A DNA stretch of 51,382 nucleotides from Pararhodobacter sp. (lineage in GTDB: Bacteria > Pseudomonadota > Alphaproteobacteria > Rhodobacterales > Rhodobacteraceae), in assembly GCA_020832545.1 (NCBI GenBank), contig JAFIEK010000029.1:1-51382 (forward strand), read 5' to 3'. Position 1 is the stretch's first letter. Every line of letters starts with the position of its first letter. Below the pieces are notes generated by a model, which saw nothing but the letters and a program-made list of their open reading frames with translations, searched no databases and was not told where the DNA came from. The translations under genes were made by a program, and so were the position numbers. This document shows, piece after piece, positions 33,618 to 42,322 of this stretch.

Positions 33618-34244
33618 TCATCCCCGCGCCTCACGGATGGCGCGATCCAGATCATCGGCGTGCATGGCGCCGGGATATATCACCGAGCCGATGATGAAGG
33701 CCGGTGTGCCGGAGAGGCCAAAGGCGGCGGCCTGCCGTGCGTTGCGGATCAGCAGCGCATCAAGGCGGTTGCGGCTACTGCGATAGCCGTCCTGCAACGC
33801 ATCCGGCGTAAGACCCGCGGCCTGAAGGGCCTCGTCCACCTGCCGATCGCTCAGACGCCCGTCGGTTGCCATCAGCGCGGCATGAGCGCGGGCGTAACTG
33901 CCGTCAGCCAGTCCGCCAAGTGCCAGTTGCGCGGCACGGGTGGATGTGGCGCCGAAGATTGGCCAGTCCTTCATCAGAAGCCGGATATTTCCGTCACGTT
34001 CGACCGCGCGCATCAGGACGGGGTGGTCACGTTTGCAGAACGGGCATTGATAGTCGAAATACTCGACGATGGTCAGGTCGCCCTCTGGGTTCCCCAGAGC
34101 CGGTTGATCGGGGTCATGCAGGACCTCCTCAACGGTTGGGCCCGCGGCAGATCCGGCGCTGTTCTGGGCAAACCCCCGCAGCGCAAGCGCGCCGCTAATA
34201 ATTCCGGTCGCCGCGGCAAGGGCAAAGGTCCGGCGTGTCAGCAT
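33618..34244 (-). CDS. DsbA-like periplasmic thiol-disulfide protein
   Basis: A 208-residue thioredoxin-fold protein of the DsbA/ScsC type. The N-terminus MLTRRTFALAAATGIISGAL is a signal with a twin-arginine pair. The active site is C67-P-F-C70 in EYFDYQCPFCKRDHPVL, and the cis-proline loop is LSGTPAFIIG. CPFC is common in ScsC-like and one-component oxidases/isomerases. Last gene of the four-gene operon, 21 bases after the L,D-transpeptidase. It may be kept reduced or oxidised by the DsbD encoded upstream. Confidence 0.9.
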   Translation of the reverse strand: MLTRRTFALAAATGIISGALALRGFAQNSAGSAAGPTVEEVLHDPDQPALGNPEGDLTIVEYFDYQCPFCKRDHPVLMRAVERDGNIRLLMKDWPIFGATSTRAAQLALGGLADGSYARAHAALMATDGRLSDRQVDEALQAAGLTPDALQDGYRSSRNRLDALLIRNARQAAAFGLSGTPAFIIGSVIYPGAMHADDLDRAIREARG

Positions 34245-34265
34245 GTCATTCTCTCCGTCTCTGGG

Positions 34266-35081
34266 TCAGTCGCTGCCAAGCAGCATGTCGAGTGTCAGAT
34301 CGTTCTCGTTGGCCATGCGCTGCAGGGTCAGCGCCTCGGCCATGGGGATGGTGTCGGGGTTGGTGTCGGGGCGCCGGGCACCCGGCGGCACAGTGCCGCG
34401 CCCTGCCTGATCTTCACGCAGGACAGTGACGCTGGCACGCGCTGTGCCGACGCGCTCGTAAAGGTCGATCACGTCTTGCTGGAACATGCGGATGCAGCCT
34501 GAGGAACTCGCCTCGCCCACGGTCCAGGGATAGGGCGTGCCGTGGATGCGATAGAGCGTGTCGCGCCCGCCGCGATGCAGATAGAGCGCGCGCGCGCCCA
34601 GCGGGTTATCGACCCCGCCCTCCATGCCATGCCGGAAACGTTCATTCGTTTCAGGGTCACGCCTGAGCATGTTCTCGGTCGGCGTCCATCGCGGCCATTC
34701 GCGCCCGTAAGGAATATGGGCATCACCGGCAAACTGGCGGCCCTGATCGCCCACGCCGACCGCGTAGCGCATCGCCCGGTTGGCCCCGAGGATCAGGTAA
34801 AGCCGCCGGTCCCATGGATCCACGATGATGGAACCGGGGCGGGCGTCGGTCCAGTAATCGACCTCCTGGCGGATCGTGTCCATCGTCAGGTAGTGCGGAT
34901 CGACCGGTTCGATCCAGATGTCGCCGTCCTGGCGGCCCGCATACATCGCCAGCACGTCGGGCGGCAGGGGTTGAGGGGCTTGAACAACGGGTTCGTCCGG
35001 TTGCATGGGTGGGGTCAGTGCGGTGCAGGCGGAAAGCAGCGCGGCCAGCGCTAGGCCGATCAGGGCAGGGTGGAGTTTCAC
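34266..35081 (-). CDS. L,D-transpeptidase (YkuD/ErfK family), lipoprotein-like
   Basis: A 271-residue periplasmic enzyme with a lipobox (LLSAC, C19). The YkuD domain spans about 82-215: IIVDPWDRRLYLILG, IPYGREWPRWTPTENMLRRD, catalytic H180 in YRIHGTPYPW and nucleophile C196 in SSSGCIRMFQQDVIDLY. The usual SHGC is SSGC here. It forms 3-3 crosslinks or attaches proteins to peptidoglycan, using a free cysteine thiol. It is embedded in a thiol-redox operon, four bases after the TlpA-like gene, which suggests its cysteine is a client. Confidence 0.9.
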   Translation of the reverse strand: MKLHPALIGLALAALLSACTALTPPMQPDEPVVQAPQPLPPDVLAMYAGRQDGDIWIEPVDPHYLTMDTIRQEVDYWTDARPGSIIVDPWDRRLYLILGANRAMRYAVGVGDQGRQFAGDAHIPYGREWPRWTPTENMLRRDPETNERFRHGMEGGVDNPLGARALYLHRGGRDTLYRIHGTPYPWTVGEASSSGCIRMFQQDVIDLYERVGTARASVTVLREDQAGRGTVPPGARRPDTNPDTIPMAEALTLQRMANENDLTLDMLLGSD

Positions 35082-35085
35082 GAAA

Positions 35086-35889
35086 TTACCTCAGGGATTG
35101 CAGGCGCGACTGGAACGCCGCGCGCGAGATCTCGCCCAGATGCACGTCTTCAAGCGTGCCATTGGATGAGAAGAAAAGGGTGGCGGGCAGGCCAGGCGTC
35201 TCGAAATGCGCCATGGCATCGCGCGAAGGGTCCAGAAGCACACGGTCGGTGGGCAGGCCTTCACGCAGCAGATATTGGCGCACGTCAGGGCCGAATTCGC
35301 CCTGATTGAGGAAGACGACACGCACATCCGGCTGGCCCTCGGAGATTTCCATCATCATCGGCAGTTCGCGCCGGCAGGGCGGGCACCATGTGGCCCAGAG
35401 GTTGATCACGACCGGCTCGCCAGCGGTGCTCGACAGTGCTACGGGCGGGCCATCGAGCGCGGCGAAACGGATGGCGGGCAATGGCATGTCCGGCGCCGGT
35501 GTCATCTGCAGGATGCCCTGCCAGACCAGCAGGCCCGCAAGGCTTGCCGCCATCAGCCCCTCGGTGACGCGCGTTTGCCGCCGCAGCGTCAGAACGGCAA
35601 GCAACAGCGCCACCGCCCCCAGCCCGGCCAGAGGATCGAAGCCACCCTGCCAGAAGGCGAAGGCGCTCAGCGGGTCTTGCGCATAGATATCCAGATGGCG
35701 CGCAACATGGCTCAGCCGCGCCGCGATCACGCCGGTCAGCAGGGTCAGCGTGCCCCAGCCATCCAGCCCTTTGGCCGCCCGGCGGCTGCACCCGATGAGG
35801 CTGATCAGCGCCAGAAAGCTGATGGCCCCGGCGATGAAGGCAAAGCGATCCATCGCCAGAACGAGCGGCCCCAGAGTGATCCCGCTCAT
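35086..35889 (-). CDS. Membrane-anchored TlpA-like thioredoxin
   Basis: A 267-residue protein with two parts. Residues 1-125 hold about four membrane segments (FAFIAGAISFLALISLIG; LLTGVIAARLSHVARH; LAGLGAVALLLAVLTL; LAGLLVWQGIL) and resemble a cut-down prolipoprotein diacylglyceryl transferase fold. Residues 135-267 are a periplasmic TlpA/ResA-type thioredoxin with C169-P-P-C172 (NLWATWCPPCRRELP) and the cis-proline GLPATLFF. Likely a reductase fed by DsbD. It overlaps the dsbD stop by ATGA. Confidence 0.88.
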   Translation of the reverse strand: MSGITLGPLVLAMDRFAFIAGAISFLALISLIGCSRRAAKGLDGWGTLTLLTGVIAARLSHVARHLDIYAQDPLSAFAFWQGGFDPLAGLGAVALLLAVLTLRRQTRVTEGLMAASLAGLLVWQGILQMTPAPDMPLPAIRFAALDGPPVALSSTAGEPVVINLWATWCPPCRRELPMMMEISEGQPDVRVVFLNQGEFGPDVRQYLLREGLPTDRVLLDPSRDAMAHFETPGLPATLFFSSNGTLEDVHLGEISRAAFQSRLQSLR

Positions 35890-37670
35890 GGCGTCACCAT
35901 CTGCGCGGCGTGCAACAGGGGGCCGATGCGGGTGTCCCCCACCAGCCGGGTCTCAGCCAGTTCGCGGCGTTCGGCATCAAGGAAGATCATGGTCGGCGGC
36001 CCCGCTGCGCCCAGAAGCGCAAGAAGGGCCTGATCGTCGCTGTCGAACGCGGTCAGGTCAACCTTGATGCGGGTCAGGGGGGCCAGCGCGGCGACGACAT
36101 CGGCATCAGGCAACACCCGGCGGTCGATCGTCCGGCAAGTGATGCACCAGTCGGCCGTCAGGTAAATTACGGTGGGGCCATGGGTGGCAGCAAGCGCGGC
36201 CTGAAACCCTGCGTTGCCCGAGACTGTCTGCCAGGGCAGGGGGGTGACCCGCTCGGCAAAAGCGATGTCGAACGGGCGTAACGGGTCTTGCGCCCCCCGC
36301 GCGGCCATCACGCCCAGCACCAGTGCAGGCACCAGTGCCAGCGCTGCCAGCAGCCGCACCGCACCACGCCCCACCGGCGACCGGGTATCGGCCAGCACTG
36401 CGCGCAGCAGAAAGATGCCGATCGTCGCCAGCCACAGCGCCCAGAGCGCGACAAACCACGGGCCGGGCGCGACACGCTCAGCCAGCCACAGCGCGAGGCC
36501 CATAAACACAAAGCCGAAACCCTGCTTGACGCGCACCATCCAGGGGCCGGACCGGGGCAGGTAGCGACCGCCCAATGTGCCAAAGACGATCAGCGGCGCG
36601 CCCTTGCCAAGGCCCAGCATGAACAACGCGGCGGAACCCAGCGGCATGTCCCCCGTCTGCGCGATGTAAAGAAGCGCGGCCGCCAGCGGTGCCGTCACGC
36701 AAGGGCCAACCACTAGCGCAGAGGTGAACCCCAGCCCCAGCGCGCCGCCCAGCGTGCCGCGCCGCGCGTCGACCGGGCCTTGCAGCCGCGCAAGCCAGGC
36801 ACCCGGCAGGCTGACCTCGAACAGGCCGAACATCGACAGCGCAAGGACCGCAAACAAGCCGATGATCAGCCCTATTGCGATGGGCGATTGCAGCGCCATT
36901 TGCAGGTTCTGCCCCGTCGCCGCTGCCGCCAGCCCAAGCAGGCCGAAAGCAGCGGCCATAGCGAATACATAGGCCGATGACAACATGAACCCGCGCCGCC
37001 GCGTCAGTCCGGCACCGTCGCGTGCCAGCAACCCACCCAGAATGGGTAACATCGGCAAGACGCAGGGAGTGAAGGCCAGCGCCAGCCCGAAGCCGAAGAA
37101 CGCTGCCAGAAGGATCGGCAGGCCTCGCGCGCCCAGCCGGTCCATCAGTCCGGGCTCATCGGCCAAAGTCAATGAAGCTTGCGCCGGAGTGTCGGCGGCT
37201 GCGAGAGTGGGTGGCGTAGCTGTGGCACTGCTCAAGCTGATTTCGGCACTCTGTGGCGGATAGCAGATGCCGCCATCCTGGCAACCCTGCCATTCAACGA
37301 TCAAAGTGCCCTGCTGCGGCGGCAGTGTCAGTTGAATGTCGTCGCGATAGACCCATGTTTCGCCAAAGGTCATGTCCTCGGTCCGTTCGGCCTCGGGCAG
37401 ATCAAGTGCTATCGGCCCGTCGACCCCGCTTACCTGCAGCGAATCCTGATAGATGTAATATCCCGGCATCACCGACCAGCTGAGTTGCAGTGCGCCGTCC
37501 GGCATCACCGCGTGTTCATGCACGAAGGCTTCCTGCGGGGGCAGGGGGGCGCCGCCGGCAGGCGTGGACCATTGGATCGGCTGGGCTGCCGCGGCACCGG
37601 CAAGGAGCACGATACCAAGGAGGGCAAAGCCAAGACGCTTGATCTGGGGCAGAGGTATTTCTTGTGTCAT
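35886..37670 (-). CDS. dsbD: Thiol:disulfide interchange protein DsbD
   Basis: A 594-residue three-domain electron carrier that moves reducing power from cytoplasmic thioredoxin to the periplasm. Signal peptide 1-29. DsbD-alpha has C130 and C136 (EWQGCQDGGICYPPQ). The eight-helix beta domain has C203 (FTPCVLPMLPILGG) and C324 (VGPCVTAPLAAALLY). The gamma thioredoxin domain has C509-I-T-C512 (LTADWCITCRTIDRR). All six cysteines are present. The start at 37670 (MTQEIPLPQ) is chosen over the longer frame to 37724, which would run through the CTTAAG site. First gene of the operon. Confidence 0.93.
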   Translation of the reverse strand: MTQEIPLPQIKRLGFALLGIVLLAGAAAAQPIQWSTPAGGAPLPPQEAFVHEHAVMPDGALQLSWSVMPGYYIYQDSLQVSGVDGPIALDLPEAERTEDMTFGETWVYRDDIQLTLPPQQGTLIVEWQGCQDGGICYPPQSAEISLSSATATPPTLAAADTPAQASLTLADEPGLMDRLGARGLPILLAAFFGFGLALAFTPCVLPMLPILGGLLARDGAGLTRRRGFMLSSAYVFAMAAAFGLLGLAAAATGQNLQMALQSPIAIGLIIGLFAVLALSMFGLFEVSLPGAWLARLQGPVDARRGTLGGALGLGFTSALVVGPCVTAPLAAALLYIAQTGDMPLGSAALFMLGLGKGAPLIVFGTLGGRYLPRSGPWMVRVKQGFGFVFMGLALWLAERVAPGPWFVALWALWLATIGIFLLRAVLADTRSPVGRGAVRLLAALALVPALVLGVMAARGAQDPLRPFDIAFAERVTPLPWQTVSGNAGFQAALAATHGPTVIYLTADWCITCRTIDRRVLPDADVVAALAPLTRIKVDLTAFDSDDQALLALLGAAGPPTMIFLDAERRELAETRLVGDTRIGPLLHAAQMVTP

Positions 37671-37692
37671 GCCGTCCCGATCAGGGGCGCAG

Positions 37693-37709
37693 CTTAAGGC
37701 AGGCTTAAG
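37693..37709. promoter_or_regulatory. PmrA-box-like tandem CTTAAG site
   Basis: CTTAAG at 37693-37698 and again at 37704-37709, start-to-start 11 bases (CTTAAG-N5-CTTAAG), lie in the 89-base gap between dsbD and the response-regulator gene. The PmrA/QseB box is known as two YTTAAK hexamers with a 5-base spacer, so this matches fully. The flanks extend it to an inverted repeat AGCTTAA...TTAAGCT (37691-37711). Probably bound by the adjacent regulator. Confidence 0.65.
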
Positions 37710-37759
37710 CTGGCCGCGCCACATCTGGCCCTCGTCCGGGAAAGCCGATACGAGGTTTC

Positions 37760-38425
37760 ATGAGAATTCTGATCGTCGAAGATGATGAAACGCTGGCCGA
37801 CGGGCTGGTCGCTGGTTTGCAGCTGAGCGGGTTTGTCCCTGAATTGACAGGTACTTGCGCGGATGCGGATTGCGCCTTGCGTGATGGTAACTTTGCTGCG
37901 GTGGTGCTGGACCTGATGCTGCCCGACGGCTCTGGCCTCGACCTGCTGAAGCGTTGGCGCCATGCCGGGCTTCACATCCCGGTGATCCTGCTGACCGCGC
38001 TGGATTCGGTGGGCGACCGGATTTCGGGCCTTGATCGCGGGGCCGATGACTATCTGGGCAAGCCTTTCGATCTGGATGAACTGGCCGCCCGTCTGCGCGC
38101 TATCGCCCGACGGCAGGAAGGCCGCGCCGAGCCGGTTATGCGCTTCGGCACGCTGGCGCTGGACCCTGCCCGGCAGATGGCGTTTCGCAACGATCTGCCG
38201 GTTAGCCTGTCGCGACGCGAATACACATTGCTTGCGGCCCTGATGGAACGGCCCGGTGGCATCGTCGCGCGCGCCAGTCTGGAAGACCAGCTTTACGGCT
38301 GGCAGGAGGGCGTGGAAAGCAATGCATTGGAAGTGCATGTGCACAACCTGCGCGCCAAGCTCGGCGCCGCTGTGATCCGCACGGTGCGCGGCGTGGGCTA
38401 TCAGTTGCAGGAGGAGGTGCCATGA
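37760..38425 (+). CDS. OmpR/QseB-type response regulator
   Basis: A 221-residue two-domain regulator. The receiver (1-115) has the acidic pair in VEDDE, phosphoacceptor D51 (VVLDLMLPDGSGL), and GKPFDLDELAARL. The winged-helix output domain carries LSRREYTLLAALMERPGGIV and SNALEVHVHNLRAKLG with the terminal VRGVGYQL. Closest to the QseB/PmrA/TctD branch. Divergent from dsbD and overlapping the kinase gene by ATGA, so it probably controls the redox operon and itself. Confidence 0.92.
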   Translation: MRILIVEDDETLADGLVAGLQLSGFVPELTGTCADADCALRDGNFAAVVLDLMLPDGSGLDLLKRWRHAGLHIPVILLTALDSVGDRISGLDRGADDYLGKPFDLDELAARLRAIARRQEGRAEPVMRFGTLALDPARQMAFRNDLPVSLSRREYTLLAALMERPGGIVARASLEDQLYGWQEGVESNALEVHVHNLRAKLGAAVIRTVRGVGYQLQEEVP

Positions 38426-39768
38426 CATCCATACGATGGCGACTTTTTGCGATCCTGCTTCTGGCGACAGGGGGGATCTGGCTGTCGGCGGTGGTCTGGT
38501 TGCAGCATTCAACCCGCGCGCAGATTGAGCGCGTGCTGGATTCGCGGCTGGCCGAGGCGGGGCATATGGTGTCCTCGCTTTTGTCCGATCAGGGGCTGGC
38601 GCAGGCGGTCACGCAAGATGCCGAGGGCTCTCTGGCTTTGCCGGATTTCCGGATGTTCGAGGGCGGGATCGAACGGCAGCTGCATTGTCAGGTCTGGTCG
38701 CTGCGTGGCACGCTGCTGGGACAATCCGGCGGCGCGCCACAGGCGCGGCTGGCCGAAGCGGTGGAGGGGTTCAGCGAGGCCCGGACCGAAAACGGCAACT
38801 GGCGCGTGTACACCGTCATCAACCATGATCTTGGCGTCGAGATCGTGGTGGGCGAAAGCCTGAACATGCGCGAAAATCTGCTGGCCGATGTGCGCGCCGG
38901 GCTTCTCTGGCCCATTGGGGTGATCGCGCCGTTGCTGGCGTTGGCCATCTGGCTGAGCGTCGGGCGCGGGCTGCGGCCGCTGAGCGTGTTTGCCAGCGCG
39001 TTGGCTGGCCGCAACGAGGACAACCTCGCACCGGTCGCCTCGAGCCCGCTACCGCCCGAAATTCAGCCGATGGGTGCGGCACTTGACGGGCTTCTGGCGC
39101 GGCTGGCGCAGGCGCGGCAGCGTGAGCGCGATTTCATCGCTTATGCTGCGCATGAGCTGAAAACGCCGCTCGCCGGGATCAGGACGCAGGCGCAGGTCGC
39201 GCGGGCCGCGCCCGATGAACCGGTGCGTCAGCATGCGCTGGATCAACTGGTCGGCGCGGTGGATCGCACGGCACGGCTGGTGGGCCAGCTTCTGGATCTG
39301 GCGCGGGTGGAGGATGATCAGGCCGCGTCTGTTGCCACGGAGCCGCTGGAAACCATCGCCGGAAGGGTCGTGGCCGGGTTGCAGGATCTGGCACGCAGCC
39401 GCAACATTGCTTTGCAGATCAACGGCACGGCCAGCGGCGTCGCGGCTGCCCCTGTGCATCTGGGACTTGCTCTGCGGAATGTGGTTGAGAACGCCGTCCT
39501 TGCCGCCCCAGCCGGTTCTGTCGTGGGCGTTGTGCTGTCTGTAAAGGGTGTGACGGTGCGCGATTGCGGACCGGGCATTGACCCCTGCGATCTGCCCCAT
39601 ATCACCGACCGGTTCTTTACCGGCACAACCAGCAGAGGCAGCGGGCTTGGGCTTGCAATCGCCGAGGCCGCTTTGGTACGGATCGGCTGGTCGATGACAT
39701 TTCATCGCGCCGAACCGGCTGGGCAGATTGTGCAGCTATCAGGTCCGCGCGGCACTGCAGGCTCCTGA
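38422..39768 (+). CDS. QseC/PmrB-type sensor histidine kinase
   Basis: A 448-residue membrane kinase. Membrane segments at about 8-28 and 161-180 enclose a periplasmic sensor of about 130 residues with a single cysteine (LHCQVWSLRGTLLGQSGG). A HAMP region follows, then the phosphoacceptor H244 (FIAYAAHELKTPLAGIRTQA). The ATPase domain has N (LALRNVVENAVLAAP), VRDCGPGID and GSGLGLAIAEAAL. Partner of the upstream regulator. The signal is unknown; periplasmic redox stress or metal is plausible from the operon it faces. Confidence 0.92.
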   Translation: MTSIRWRLFAILLLATGGIWLSAVVWLQHSTRAQIERVLDSRLAEAGHMVSSLLSDQGLAQAVTQDAEGSLALPDFRMFEGGIERQLHCQVWSLRGTLLGQSGGAPQARLAEAVEGFSEARTENGNWRVYTVINHDLGVEIVVGESLNMRENLLADVRAGLLWPIGVIAPLLALAIWLSVGRGLRPLSVFASALAGRNEDNLAPVASSPLPPEIQPMGAALDGLLARLAQARQRERDFIAYAAHELKTPLAGIRTQAQVARAAPDEPVRQHALDQLVGAVDRTARLVGQLLDLARVEDDQAASVATEPLETIAGRVVAGLQDLARSRNIALQINGTASGVAAAPVHLGLALRNVVENAVLAAPAGSVVGVVLSVKGVTVRDCGPGIDPCDLPHITDRFFTGTTSRGSGLGLAIAEAALVRIGWSMTFHRAEPAGQIVQLSGPRGTAGS

Positions 39769-39939
39769 ATGTTTCTCGCGCGCCCCGTCTGAATGGATGC
39801 GGAGACATCTAGGGCCAGATGGTGTATTCGGCTTGCGCTCCGTTTCCAGCCTCGGTCTCAGGTAGGTGCTGCGTCTCGAGCTGATGATAATACGTGGTCT
39901 GTGTGACGCAGCCACGAGCATCAGGGAAGGAGACGCAGC
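39769..39939. ncRNA. Candidate bridge-RNA region of the IS110 element
   Basis: 171 bases between the kinase stop and the IS110 transposase start, with no gene. In the IS110 subgroup the guide (bridge) RNA comes from the noncoding segment just upstream of the recombinase gene and is about this long. No folding was done, the left IS end is not defined, and the transposase is broken, so this is a positional prediction only. Confidence 0.3.
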
Positions 39940-40975
39940 GTGAAGCACTATGCCGGATTGGATGTATCGGTAAAAGAGACCGCCATTTGTATTGTCGACG
40001 AAGGCGGTCAAATCTTCCGAGAGTTGAAAGTTGCGAGCCACCCCGAGGATCTCGCGCGGGTCCTGAGCGCCATTGGGGGGCATGTCGAGCGGATCGGGTT
40101 GGAAGCCGGGCCGCTGTCGCAATGGTTGTTCGAGGGACTGGCGCGCGCAGGTCTTCCGGTGATCTGTATCGAGACACGCCACGCCAAGGCCTTTCTCAAG
40201 GCGCAAGTGAACAAGACCGACCGCAATGATGCGCGCGGGATCGCGCAGATGATGCGGGTCAGTCTATACCGGCCGGTGCATGTGAAGACCGTGGAAAGCC
40301 AGCAGCGCCGAGCCTTGTTGCGCGCCCGGAAGCTCTTGCAAGAGAAAGCGATCGCAGTCGAGAATGACATACGCGGCCTGCTGCGCAACTTCGGGCTCAA
40401 GGTCGGCATTGTCGGTGGAGGGAAGTTTGAAGCCCGCATTCTAGATCTTATCGCGGACCTGCCAGAACTGGACGAGGTGATCAGAGTCCTGCTCGCGGCA
40501 AGGCGCCAACTCCGTGAGGGCTTCGCCAAACTGCACGGCAGGGTTCTGGAAATTGCGAAAGGAGACGCCGTTTGCATGCGACTGATGACGGTTCCGGGCG
40601 TCGGCGCTGTGACTTCGCTTGCTTTCGTCAGCACCATCGACATCCCGGCGCGCTTTCGAAGGTCGCGATCGGTTGGGCCGATCCTCGGGCTGACGCCGGC
40701 CATCAAGCAGTCCGGAGAGAGCCAGCGCGTGGGCGGGGTATCCTTGTGCGGCGATGGGAATGATGCGAGCTTTGTTATACGAGGCCGCGCAAGCCATGCT
40801 GACCAGGGTGAAGAAATGGTCGTGGCTAAGGGCTTGGGCCGTGGGAGTTGCCAAGCGCAGCGGTTTCAAGAAGGGCGTTGTGGCTTTGGCAAGGCGCCTG
40901 GCGGTGATCATGCACAGGATGTGGATCGATGGCAGCGAGTTCCGTTGGTCGCGGGAGGGGGCTGTCGCGATGTAA
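39940..40975 (+). pseudogene. IS110-family transposase with a one-base frameshift
   Basis: The first frame (39940-40995) gives a normal DEDD domain: Asp in YAGLDVSVKETAIC, Glu in RIGLEAGPLSQWL, Asp pair in NKTDRNDARGIAQMM. Then comes the Transposase_20 domain with TVPGVGAVTSLAF and the catalytic serine in TPAIKQSGES. At about 40759 the family sequence CGDGMMRALLYEAAQAML continues only in the next frame (to TAA region near 40975), because GATGGGAATGATG has one extra A. The residual frame ends in junk. No slippery heptamer is seen and IS110 members are not known to frameshift, so it is called inactive. Confidence 0.88.
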
Positions 40976-41104
40976 TTGACCCGGAAAGGAGTTAGAGTTC
41001 CACCGCAGGTGGGAAGGCGTCCTTCGCGGGACGATGGGTGAGGCGAGTTCACAATGGGGCCACTTCTTGAGCAGCATCTTGGCTAGTGGGATGATACGGC
41101 GGCA

Positions 41105-41916
41105 ATGGACCTATTGCGCAAGCTGGCCGCCGGAACGCCGCTGGAGGTGCGGCTGAAGGCGATTGCGCCCGAGATGTTGCTGGCCGTGCTGCGCGCGGGC
41201 GTGGGGCTTGCCGCGTCGCCGCTCTCGGTCGCGGTGGCTGCGTGGATCGCGCAGAACCCGGGCCGCTGGAGCGCTATCCTGTCGCCCGATGCCCGGGACT
41301 GGCGCAGGGTCACCGCCTCGCTTGGCGGCGCGCATGCGGATATTGCCGCCGCGTCCGCCCGGCAGGACAGGGCGACGGCCCAGCGGCTTTACGACGCGAT
41401 GATGGAAAAGGAGGGTACGGAACTGGCCATCGGAACATGGATGGAGCACCGCACCGTCTATTCGACCGATAACTACCTGTCTGCCATCGTTCCCGGTGCG
41501 CGGCGCGACCATCATCTGGGCTATGACCTTTTCGCACCGGCCCTGACGCCGCTCTATATTCCGATGGACGGCACCGTTGTTCAGGCGGGTATCATTGACG
41601 AGCCGCTGGATTATGGGGGGTTCCTGGTGACCCGCCACGAAATCGCGCAGAACGTGGCGCTCTTCGCGTTATGGGGGCATCTCAGCCACGAATCTGCCCA
41701 CCGCTGGAAAATCGATTAGGCAGTGGCCGAAGGGGCCGAGCTTGCGACAATGGGGGGGTTGAAGAAAACGGCTGGTGGCTGCCGCATCTTCATCTTCAGC
41801 TCAGCACCCTGGAATTTTCTGACTTCCGTTCGATGCCCGGTGTCAGAGAACGCGACTGCGCCTCTCTCTGGGCAGAGATTTTTCCAGACCCTTCGCCACT
41901 CCTTCTGGGTGTGTAG
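41105..41916 (+). pseudogene. Fragment of an M23-domain fusion protein, multiply broken
   Basis: The frame from 41105 encodes a helical region, then HHLGYDLFAPALTPLYIPMD, ETP-like LDYGGFLVTRHE and FALWGHLSHES, which are M23/LytM-type beta-sheet peptidase blocks. A TAG at 41717 interrupts it and the frame shifts in the G7 run at 41752-41758. The matching NGWWLPHLHLQL, MPGVRERDCASLWAEIFPDP blocks are in the next frame, ending at 41916. This order is that of large phosphotransferase-M23-class III aminotransferase fusions; both flanking domains are missing. Non-functional. Confidence 0.65.
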
Positions 41917-41919
41917 GAG

Positions 41920-41968
41920 CTCTGTTAATGGCATGGATACCCCCTCCTGACGGCATCGCAATGTGCCA
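41920..41968 (+). repeat. 49-bp inverted repeat, copy A
   Basis: The segment from CTCTGTTAATGGCATGGATA to GGCATCGCAATGTGCCA matches the reverse complement of 51040-51088 at 44 of 49 positions. The last 20 bases are identical. It sits just before an IS110 transposase fragment. Its nature is unknown; it could be a terminal or subterminal piece of an IS110-like element. The pair brackets the whole pipecolate cluster in opposite orientation. Confidence 0.7.
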
Positions 41969-42009
41969 TATGTGGACGTGGCATTGCCAAGTGTCCGGAA
42001 ATCGGCACC

Positions 42010-42303
42010 ATGGAGCGCAAGCAGATCACCAGTCTTGCCGGCCTCGCACCGATGACACGACAAACAGGTCAATGGCGTGGCAAGGCCTTCATCCAGGGCG
42101 GGCGCAAATTCCTGCGCGACCCGCTCTGCATGTATGCGCTCGTCGCCGCCCGCTACAACCCAGATCTGCGGCAGAAATACCAAACCATGATCCAAGCCGG
42201 AAAGCCCGCCAACGTCGCGCTGACGGCCCTCAGGCGAAAGGTGATCGAATTGGCCAACGCACTCGTCCGACAAGACCGCAAATGGACGCCAAAAGCCGCT
42301 TGA
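42010..42303 (+). pseudogene. IS110 transposase C-terminal fragment
   Basis: 97 codons from ATG 42010 encode ITSLAGLAPMTRQTGQWRGK, then AFIQGGRKFLRDPLCMYALV and KPANVALTALRRKVIELANA to a TGA at 42301. This is the C-terminal third of an IS110-family transposase of a different lineage from those at 2-694 and 39940-40975. The DEDD domain is missing and no start region exists upstream. A relic of transposition next to the TRAP fragment. Confidence 0.8.
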
Positions 42304-42322
42304 TCAAGACGGATACTCTAGA

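Noticed and set aside
40740-40775. Programmed frameshifting in the IS110 transposase
   Set aside because: There is no slippery A-run or heptamer at the shift point, and IS110-family proteins are made from one frame. A one-base insertion explains it better.
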